Origin: Alphaproteobacteria bacterium
GTDB lineage: Bacteria > Pseudomonadota > Alphaproteobacteria > CAAGCB01 > CAG-977
NCBI GenBank assembly: GCA_900768185.1
Contig: CAAGCB010000004.1
Span: 112,753-176,752 of the forward strand
Length of the DNA: 64,000 nt
Reading direction: 5' to 3'
The notes below the pieces were generated by a model, which saw only the letters and a program-made list of their open reading frames with translations, was not told where the DNA came from and made no database searches. A program made the translations under genes and the position numbers. Positions 26,201 to 32,392 of the stretch are shown here, piece after piece. Positions within the stretch are counted from its first letter, which is position 1. Each line of letters starts with the position of its first letter.

Positions 26201-26998
26201 GGCGGCGATCTGACCGTCGGCAAATCCGTCGCGTGGGTGCAAGGGTTGTTCAATCGCGCCAAAATGACGGGCGGCGACGGGTTCACGTCCGGCACGACGG
26301 GCTTTGCCGCGGGTGTTGAACACAACGTGACCGACGAAATCAAAGCGGGCTTCGGCTATGCTTTTGCTTCGACCGACATCAAAACCGACCGTTCCAAAAC
26401 CGACGCGGACACGCACACGGGGTTCGTATATGGTGAATACGTTCCGGACGCGCTTTATGTTAACGCGATGCTGGGCTACGGCCGTTCCGATTACGACGAC
26501 AAAGCCAAATTGTCGGGCATGAAAAATTCGTACAAGGCCGACACGTTTTCCGCACGGATCGCGGCGGGATACGATATGGGATTGCTGACGCCCGAAGCGG
26601 CGTTGCGTTTCACCGCCGTGCGGCAAAACGCCTACACCGACGATCTGGGCGCGCGTGTTTCGGCGAAAAACCTGAATACGACGACCGCCGTCATCGGCAC
26701 GAAAGCCGGAAAAGACTTCACAGCCGGCAAATACACCGTATCGCCGGAAATGAAAGCCGCGCTGACCTACGACCTTTCCCGTCCGAACGAAAGCCGCACG
26801 GTTACTTTGCCCGACGGGTCAAGCTATGTCGCCGCGGGCGAACACTTGAAGCGTTTGGGGGTTGAGGTCGGGGCGAAAGCCGCCGTCCGCCTGACCAACG
26901 AAGCGGAATTGTCGGTATCTTACGACGGCGCGTTCAAAGAACACTATCGGGATCACACCGGCATGATCAACGTCAAAATCGATTTCCGCCCCTTATAA
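23294..26998 (+). CDS. Autotransporter (type Va) outer-membrane protein
   Basis: I choose the ATG at 23294, giving 1234 aa with an extended signal peptide (charged start, then IKCLLAGMVFLPRAANA). The passenger (about 40-960) is Thr/Asn/Gly/Asp rich with many repeated short beta-strand patterns (TFGNGKILDG, GNGKTITTPTLTVENNG), as in a beta-helix stalk. A helical linker with a Gly/Ser patch (RLGGGGSDASGRSGG) leads to the C-terminal autotransporter beta-barrel (about 976-1234: SVAWVQGLFNRAKMTGGDGF, GVEHNVTDEIKAGFGYAF). The barrel inserts in the outer membrane and exposes the passenger. The last residues are DFRPL, not the usual terminal Phe or Trp. It is probably an adhesin; no protease triad is seen. 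Confidence 0.9.
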   Translation: MRIVTKHGLSVLSRLYQSVLIKCLLAGMVFLPRAANAYLNFDPNTGTITVDQDSALENSVENIKTITFGNGKILDGQGNTLSGFDGENLTLSTSGTTSGGSLNDITLKASEIAGDTTDSAPVEITGNVVFDAATVSNIHLKGGDDSASLTLKGTMKGGSLASQFTVTGTLDNVDLTSFDGIAKDTAFLNYDTFNFDQMNLAGKTEIHADNINGVYHLPNPLSQNLFESGTTLVLRNKNDSDKGTWDVGGQGTSPYVKLRGGNIYGNLKNGKLLIDSGDSIFEGALNNFVVEIWRDYVWNGNIRLDPSSSDVTLSLGNDLSRPTPNQITFIMTADVNNISEVSIHDTTVNGNGKTITTPTLTVENNGYFNNVKIKSGENLTVTGGGALNLTNSSLSAGNSITATDINVTGTLDVDLYAAAGDQRFYTNNITGTNGAAVTFRTSGKSSDGTVYFNKKTGNRIEIKDVSLNFSGTNASFASDVYFTNAKISMTQRDTAFEFQGLFSAFFSGENTIFADNIKTDIGRALVDTNASLTLKNIDGTGNGLLNGNLNLYGHFTGDMKGDILTLDAGSDWSFSGKLNADSVTAHFTNDDTLDMANLKLTAGSSIERLTLISSKSRLTPRMIVNSDFSVNELRLINNVSSAETAARIVGTGTLKTNKIYPYDNKNAKLTVYFDGINIAALNDDLDFTGVHLGKAAFTNNAISAPNHIGIAADADFNGNSSLTAQTISVVKATINGTLTVNGKLVASGGITGGTLTMNGRLVAKNITDSTLNIVLPSVADPISEGAILLGRASNVNLNLDLKNVKSKNAQQYFVVDELHYGEYTISGSYGKYAFSSDGAFTLDDWKADKDKYLLSNVWGNSKGKLWILKVAGGAESAIDDLRAAGIYVSPTEENASKILDLTGNNPFADRLTDMLDSGDAGLQKQALREIVPTDAAASAFKTAKSAANAVMNSVSGRLGGGGSDASGRSGGDLTVGKSVAWVQGLFNRAKMTGGDGFTSGTTGFAAGVEHNVTDEIKAGFGYAFASTDIKTDRSKTDADTHTGFVYGEYVPDALYVNAMLGYGRSDYDDKAKLSGMKNSYKADTFSARIAAGYDMGLLTPEAALRFTAVRQNAYTDDLGARVSAKNLNTTTAVIGTKAGKDFTAGKYTVSPEMKAALTYDLSRPNESRTVTLPDGSSYVAAGEHLKRLGVEVGAKAAVRLTNEAELSVSYDGAFKEHYRDHTGMINVKIDFRPL

Positions 26999-27008
26999 AT
27001 TCCAACCG

Positions 27009-27046
27009 AAAACGCCGCCCCGATTGCCATATCGGACGGCGTTTTT
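27009..27046. terminator. Bidirectional terminator between the autotransporter and the lipoprotein gene
   Basis: The stem AAAACGCCG (27009-27017) and CGGCGTTTT (27037-27045), with an inner CGAT/ATCG helix, has an A-run on one side and a T-run on the other, so it serves both converging genes. Confidence 0.8.
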
Positions 27047-27054
27047 CGCGCTGA

Positions 27055-27681
27055 TTATCGATTGGTCGTCACCGCCCGGCGATAGGTTTGCACCAGCTCG
27101 TTTGCGCCGGATTCCTTGCCGCCCGTCTGTTCGATTTTATGCGCCAGTTCATTTTCGGGAATATTCATCATCTGTGCCAGCGTTTTTGTTTTTTCGCCGC
27201 GACCGACGGACGCTTCGGCTTTTAAATCATCATAGTTCAGCATAAAAAAACGCCGGATTTCCTGCTCGTTCCGCTGTTGTTCCAAATCTTCGGCAGAACC
27301 TTTTTCAATCATGTGAACGTAAATTTTCGCGGGTTCGTATTCATACGCCGCACCGGTAGCCAGATCAACCGTCGTCGCGGGCGAAAAAGTCACGTTCGAC
27401 GTCAGCATGTGTTTGAAAAAACTTTTTTCCGGAACGACCGTCAGGAAAAACGGACGATTGACGTATCCGGCCTTTTTGGCGACAAAGTATAAATCGTTTT
27501 TCTGGCGGGGCAATTCGATTTCGCACGGCGTCGCGCAGACGACCCGTCCGTCGCGATCAAAAATCGTCGTTTCGTCAATATTTGACGAGAAAAAAACGCT
27601 CTGCGTTTTACCGACCTCCATCAACCCGCACCCCGTCAGGGCGGTCAGCATCACGACGGAATACATTGATTTTATTTTCAT
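27055..27681 (-). CDS. Predicted lipoprotein with PEGA-like region
   Basis: The 208-aa protein begins with a lipoprotein signal; the lipobox LTGC puts the lipid on Cys18. Residues about 35-85 (TTIFDRDGRVVCATPCEIEL, then AKKAGYVNRPFFLTV) resemble a PEGA-type beta domain, where a short 'TPCEIEL' strand is typical. The rest is helical and charged. Function is unknown. Such proteins sit on the periplasmic face of the outer or inner membrane. It follows the NlpD-like gene with a 15-bp gap, so the two are likely co-transcribed. Confidence 0.75.
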   Translation of the reverse strand: MKIKSMYSVVMLTALTGCGLMEVGKTQSVFFSSNIDETTIFDRDGRVVCATPCEIELPRQKNDLYFVAKKAGYVNRPFFLTVVPEKSFFKHMLTSNVTFSPATTVDLATGAAYEYEPAKIYVHMIEKGSAEDLEQQRNEQEIRRFFMLNYDDLKAEASVGRGEKTKTLAQMMNIPENELAHKIEQTGGKESGANELVQTYRRAVTTNR

Positions 27682-27696
27682 GATCTTTTTCCTTTC

Positions 27697-28686
27697 TTAC
27701 CGTTTTTCCATATACGCCAACGGATCGACGGCTTTCGTCCCCTTGCGGATTTCGAAATGCAGCTGCGGTTCTTTGGCGCTGCCCGTTTTGCCGACTTTGG
27801 CGACAGGCTGACCGCGCTTGACGGTTTGACCGCGCGCGACCAGTATTTCCCGATTATGGGCGTAAGCGGTGATCCAACCGTCGGAATGTTTGATCAGCAA
27901 CAGATTGCCGAAACCCTTTAACTCGTTGCCGGCATAGGCGACGACGCCGTTTTCCGCGGCGCGGACGGAAACGCCCTCTTGCGCGGAAATGTTGATGCCG
28001 TCGTTGTGACGTCCCGCGCCCGCCGAACCGAATTTCGTCATCACGCGCCCCAAAACGGGCCAAGCGAACTTGCCTCGGGATCTGGACGGCGGAACAGGCA
28101 GACGCACGGCTTTTTTACGGCTGGCGGGCTTTGTTTTTCGCGGTCGGCTTTTAGCAACCGTTTTTGTCGTTTTTTCAGTCGTTTTCTTGGTCGGGTTCAG
28201 CCAAACGGTCTGTTGGACGGGCGGTTCGGCGACAATCGTTCCGGGCATGCGCAAGAACTGTCCTTCGTAAATCGCGTAAGGAGCTTTGATCTTGTTGTGT
28301 TTCGCCAACTGGCTCATATCGACATTATAGCGGCGCGAAATGCTGTAAATCGTATCGCCTTTACGCACGACGTGGACGGCGGGCTTCGGCAGTTTCAGCC
28401 GTTGCCCCGGCGTCAACAGAAACGGCGCGGACAAATTGTTGACTTCAATCATCGCGCGAATGGGAACTTCGTGCGTGCGGGACAGCGAATAGACGGTATC
28501 GCCCTTTTTCACGGTCACATATTCGGGCGACATACTGTTCAGACGGTATTTTGTCCTGTCGTGCGGACTTTGACGGGCAATCGTCCGTTTCGCGTATTGC
28601 GGATTATCGTCCAGCGGAATCAGGGTGCAACCGACCAGCGCCGCCGCCAGCAACGCCACCACGCCCGTTTTTATCCTTAATCCCAT
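27697..28686 (-). CDS. NlpD-like LysM and degenerate LytM (M23) lipoprotein
   Basis: The 329-aa protein begins with a lipobox (AAALVGC). Two LysM domains follow (about 55-100, YVTVKKGDTVYSLSRTHEVP; about 104-150, HVVRKGDTIYSISRRYNVD), then a basic Thr/Lys linker and a LytM/M23 domain (about 210-327). Active LytM enzymes have HxxxD and HxH zinc ligands. Here the matching positions read NDGIN and QLH, so one histidine, the aspartate and the other histidine are replaced. This is the pattern of NlpD/EnvC-type activators, which switch on cell-wall amidases at division rather than cut peptidoglycan. The binding partner is probably an AmiC-type amidase (not in the window). Confidence 0.88.
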   Translation of the reverse strand: MGLRIKTGVVALLAAALVGCTLIPLDDNPQYAKRTIARQSPHDRTKYRLNSMSPEYVTVKKGDTVYSLSRTHEVPIRAMIEVNNLSAPFLLTPGQRLKLPKPAVHVVRKGDTIYSISRRYNVDMSQLAKHNKIKAPYAIYEGQFLRMPGTIVAEPPVQQTVWLNPTKKTTEKTTKTVAKSRPRKTKPASRKKAVRLPVPPSRSRGKFAWPVLGRVMTKFGSAGAGRHNDGINISAQEGVSVRAAENGVVAYAGNELKGFGNLLLIKHSDGWITAYAHNREILVARGQTVKRGQPVAKVGKTGSAKEPQLHFEIRKGTKAVDPLAYMEKR

Positions 28687-28740
28687 ACGTTTTCTTCGGT
28701 TAGAATGATTTTTCGCGTATTATAAAAACACTTCGCTAAG

Positions 28741-28799
28741 AAAAAGTTTAAATCAATCGAAAAGTGCTTGGAACACCTGCGGGATTTGATTAAACTTTT
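28741..28799. repeat. Imperfect inverted repeat upstream of pepN
   Basis: AAAAAGTTTAAATCAA (28741-28756) and TTGATTAAACTTTT (28786-28799) are reverse complements with one extra base. They lie in the 146-bp gap between the divergent NlpD-like and pepN genes. It could be an operator or form a hairpin in the pepN leader. It lacks a GC-rich stem and so is not a terminator. Confidence 0.6.
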
Positions 28800-28832
28800 C
28801 CACGATTTTTCGAATGTTTCAAGGAAAAGGAA

Positions 28833-31412
28833 ATGACAGCCGCCCCCGAAACCGTCTATGCGAAAGACTATAAAAAGCCCGCTTATCAAATCAGCCGCGT
28901 CGACATGACGTTCGATCTGGATTTGACGCGATCGAAAGTGACGGCGGTCGCGCGCGTCCGCCGCGATCCCGATACGGAACAAAGCGCGCCGTTGTTTTTG
29001 GACGGCGACGACCTGACGCTGAAAAGCGTCGCGATTGACGGCGTCCCCTTGTCCGCCGACCGCTACGCCTTGTCGGAAAAAGGCTTGACGGTTTTTGCCC
29101 CGCCTGACGACTTTACGCTGACGGTTGAAACGGAAATCCGTCCCGCAGCCAATACGAAATTACAAGGGCTTTACGCGTCCGGCGGCATTTTATGCACAAA
29201 ATGCGAAACGCACGGCTTTCGCCGCATCACCTTTTTTCCGGATCGTCCGGACGTGATGCCCGTCTGGCGCACGACATTGATTGCGGACAAAACGAACCTG
29301 CCTGTTTTGATTTCGAACGGCAATCGAGAATCCGCCGAAATTCTGCCCGACGGGCGGCACAAAGCCGTATTTTTCGATCCGGTGCCGAAAGCGTGTTATT
29401 TATACGCCGTCGTCGCGGGAAAACTTGACGGGCGGCGGGACGAATTCATCACCCGTTCGGGGCGCAAAGTCGAATTAAACATCTTTGTCGAATCGGGCAA
29501 AGGAAATATGACCGCCTACGCTCTCGAATCTCTGAAACGCGCGATGAAGTGGGACGAAGACGTTTTCGGACGCGAATACGATCACGACGTTTTCAATATC
29601 GTCGCCGTACCCGATTTTAATTCGGGAGCGTGCGAAAATACCTCGTTGAACATCTTTAACGACAAATACGTTCTTGCCGATCCTCAAAAGGCGACGGACG
29701 CCGACTACGCCCGCATCGAAAGCGTCATCGCGCACGAGTATTTTCACAACTGGTCGGGAAACCGCGTCACTTTGCGCGACTGGTTCGATCTGACATTGAA
29801 AGAGGGACTGACCGTCTACCGCGATCAGGAATTTTCAGCCGACATGCGGTCGCGCGCCGTCAAAAGAATTGAAGACGCGGCGGATCTGCGCGCTTTTCAA
29901 TTTCCGCAGGACGCCGGTCCCCTCGCCCACCCGATCCGTCCCGATTCCTATATTTCCGTGCGATCGCTTTACACAACCACCGTCTACGACAAGGGGGCGG
30001 AGGTCATTCGCATGATGGAACGCATGGCGGGCAAAGAAAAATTCCGTAAAGGCATGGATCTGTATTTCGACCGCAACGACGGCAAAGCAGTGACGTGCCA
30101 CGATTTCGTCACGGCGATTTCCGACGGCGCGGAACTGGATCTGAAACAATTTGAAGCGACATGGTATCATCAGGCGGGAACGCCGACCGTCACGGGATCG
30201 GGAATTTACGACGCCGACGGCAAAACTTACGCGCTGACTTTGAAACAATCGACGCCGTCCACACCGGATCAGCCTGTCAAACGACCTTTTGTCATTCCTT
30301 TGCAAATCGGATTGTTGGATAAAAACGGCGGCGATATGGCGGACAAAGTCGTCGTCCTAACGAAAGACGAACAGACGTTTGTTTTTGAAAACATCGCCGA
30401 AGCCCCCGTTTTATCCGGCAACCGCGGTTTTACGGCGCCGATTTGGTTCAAAACGGATTACACGCCCGAACAACGCGCCCTGCTGATGGCAAAAGATTCC
30501 GACTTGTTCAATCGATGGGACGCGGGGCAGCAATTCGCGACCGACGTTTTACTGGCTTTGATCAAGGACGCGAACGCCCCTGTTCCGATCGCCTTTATCG
30601 ACGCGTTGCGGGGATATCTGGTTGATGAAACGGCGGATAAAGCGTTCGTCGCAAAAGCTTTCGTCATGCCGTCGGAACGCATGCTGGCGGAACAGACTGA
30701 TACCGTCGACGTCGACGCCATTCATCGGGCGCGAGAAATCTTGCGCCGCCGGATTGCGACGGAACTGAAATCCGAATTGCTGAACGCCTACGACGCCAAC
30801 GCGACCGAAGGGGCTTATGCGCCGAACGCGGCGGATTCCGGAAAACGCGCCGTTAAAAACACGGCTCTGGCGTATCTCAGTCTGCTTGACGACACCTTGG
30901 CGCGAAAACAATATTACTCGGCGACGCAAATGACCGACAAAGACGCCGCCGTCCGCGTGTTCGCGGGCAAAGACACGCCGGAAGCCAAAGCGATTATGGA
31001 AGATTTCTATCAAACCTATAAAAGCGATTCCCTTGTTGTCGACAAATGGCTGTCGATGCAGGCGACGGCGGGCGAAAACGCGTTGAAAACAGTAAAGAAA
31101 CTGCTGAAACACGAATCGTTTTCACCGACAAACCCGAACAAGGTTCGCGCGCTGATCGGGGCATTTGCCGCAAACCCGACGGCTTTGCATAAACGGGACG
31201 GTTCGGGTTATGATTTCATCGTTGAACAAACGCTGGCAATCGATAAAATCAATCCGCAAATCGCCGCGGCGATTCCAGCGCCTCTGGGCAAATGGAAAAA
31301 ATTTGACGCCGAACGTCAAACATTGATAAAAGCCGCTTTGGCGCGTATTTTGAATACGCTTGATTTATCGCCGAACACCTATGAAATCGCGTCAAAGTCG
31401 TTGAAAGGATAA
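28833..31412 (+). CDS. pepN: Aminopeptidase N (M1 family)
   Basis: The 859-aa protein matches the roughly 870 aa of E. coli PepN over its whole length. It has the zinc site HEYFHNW (His301, Glu302, His305) with the third ligand Glu324 in LKEGLTVYRDQEF. The substrate-recognition motif, normally GAMEN, reads GACEN here (265-269), so the methionine lining the S1 pocket is cysteine. The C-terminal helical domain is complete. The enzyme removes N-terminal residues from peptides in the cytoplasm. AAGGAAAAGGAA precedes the start. The short gene at 31419 follows closely. Confidence 0.95.
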   Translation: MTAAPETVYAKDYKKPAYQISRVDMTFDLDLTRSKVTAVARVRRDPDTEQSAPLFLDGDDLTLKSVAIDGVPLSADRYALSEKGLTVFAPPDDFTLTVETEIRPAANTKLQGLYASGGILCTKCETHGFRRITFFPDRPDVMPVWRTTLIADKTNLPVLISNGNRESAEILPDGRHKAVFFDPVPKACYLYAVVAGKLDGRRDEFITRSGRKVELNIFVESGKGNMTAYALESLKRAMKWDEDVFGREYDHDVFNIVAVPDFNSGACENTSLNIFNDKYVLADPQKATDADYARIESVIAHEYFHNWSGNRVTLRDWFDLTLKEGLTVYRDQEFSADMRSRAVKRIEDAADLRAFQFPQDAGPLAHPIRPDSYISVRSLYTTTVYDKGAEVIRMMERMAGKEKFRKGMDLYFDRNDGKAVTCHDFVTAISDGAELDLKQFEATWYHQAGTPTVTGSGIYDADGKTYALTLKQSTPSTPDQPVKRPFVIPLQIGLLDKNGGDMADKVVVLTKDEQTFVFENIAEAPVLSGNRGFTAPIWFKTDYTPEQRALLMAKDSDLFNRWDAGQQFATDVLLALIKDANAPVPIAFIDALRGYLVDETADKAFVAKAFVMPSERMLAEQTDTVDVDAIHRAREILRRRIATELKSELLNAYDANATEGAYAPNAADSGKRAVKNTALAYLSLLDDTLARKQYYSATQMTDKDAAVRVFAGKDTPEAKAIMEDFYQTYKSDSLVVDKWLSMQATAGENALKTVKKLLKHESFSPTNPNKVRALIGAFAANPTALHKRDGSGYDFIVEQTLAIDKINPQIAAAIPAPLGKWKKFDAERQTLIKAALARILNTLDLSPNTYEIASKSLKG

Positions 31413-31418
31413 GAGCAG

Positions 31419-31889
31419 GTGAACAAAACCGTTTTACTTTCCGCCGCGTGTTTTTTGACGGGAACGGCAATCGGCTTTTTTGCCGCCCCGAAAGAAAAAA
31501 GCGTAGACGTTCCGCGTCCGCTGATTTTACGCCTGTCGTCGCAGGGGCGCGCCGCCGTCACAGCCGCAGCCGCGCAAATCAACGCCGTATTGGACGAAGA
31601 AACCGGAAAAATGATGGCGGACAAGACCCGATCGCTTCAAGCGGTCGCGACGGACGCGCCCGATCGCGCGGCGGCGGAGTTTCATGCGTTCGGGTTCGAA
31701 AAACGCTTTTGCGATGTTCTGGCGCGGATTGATCTGATTATCTTGGACGCGTTGGAACAAATGCCCCGCATCGACCGTCGCGCCTATATGGATTTTTATC
31801 TGGAAAACAGGGCGAATATCCGGTCGAACGGCGTTGTTCTGCCGTTGATATCCGCGACCGGTTTTGCGCAAACGGATAAAAAAGAATAA
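31419..31889 (+). CDS. Unknown membrane-anchored protein
   Basis: The 156-aa protein starts with GTG, preceded by AAAGGATAAGAG, 7 bp after the pepN stop. A hydrophobic N-terminal segment (VLLSAACFLTGTAIGFFA) is either a signal or an anchor. The rest is helical and rich in Ala, Asp, Glu and Arg (VTAAAAQINAVLDEETGK, RIDRRAYMDFYLENRANI). No known domain is recognised. The position suggests co-transcription with pepN and ybaK. Confidence 0.65.
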   Translation: MNKTVLLSAACFLTGTAIGFFAAPKEKSVDVPRPLILRLSSQGRAAVTAAAAQINAVLDEETGKMMADKTRSLQAVATDAPDRAAAEFHAFGFEKRFCDVLARIDLIILDALEQMPRIDRRAYMDFYLENRANIRSNGVVLPLISATGFAQTDKKE

Positions 31890-31900
31890 AGAGGCTTCAA

Positions 31901-32392
31901 ATGGCAAATCACGATTTAAAAAAAACAAACGCCATGCGTCAGCTGGATCAGGCGCGCGTTCCCTATGAATATTACGAATACGACGTGACGGACGGAAAAA
32001 TCGACGCCGTGTCCGTCGCCGCGAAAATCGGGCAAGCTCCGGAACAGGTGTTCAAAACGCTGGTGACGCAATCACCGGCGCGCGAATGTTTCGTGTTTGT
32101 CATTCCGTCAATCTGCGAATTGAATTTGAAAGCCGCCGCCAAAGCCGCGGGACAAAAAAGCGTCGAAATGCTGCCGTTGAAATTGTTGTTGCCGACGACG
32201 GGATACGTTCACGGCGGCTGTTCCCCCGTCGGCATGAAAAAGCCGTTTGCGACATTCATCGACGAAACGGCTTTGCTGTATGATAAAATTTGCGTCAGCG
32301 CCGGAAAGGTCGGCGTCAATCTGTGCCTGTCGCCGCAGGTTCTGGCGGATTTTGTTCAGGCTCGGTTCGCGGATCTGGCGCGTCAGCCGTAA
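31901..32392 (+). CDS. ybaK: Aminoacyl-tRNA deacylase of the YbaK/EbsC type
   Basis: The 163-aa protein begins with KTNAMRQLDQARVPYEYYEY, followed by the YbaK core: VFKTLVTQSP, FVIPSICELNLKAAAKAAGQ, and the pocket loop GYVHGGCSPVGMKKPFATFI. The GGCSPVG signature is characteristic of YbaK, which removes cysteine wrongly attached to tRNA-Pro. Length is normal. AGAGG precedes the ATG. Its last 77 bp overlap, on the other strand, the end of the DsbD-like gene. Confidence 0.92.
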   Translation: MANHDLKKTNAMRQLDQARVPYEYYEYDVTDGKIDAVSVAAKIGQAPEQVFKTLVTQSPARECFVFVIPSICELNLKAAAKAAGQKSVEMLPLKLLLPTTGYVHGGCSPVGMKKPFATFIDETALLYDKICVSAGKVGVNLCLSPQVLADFVQARFADLARQP

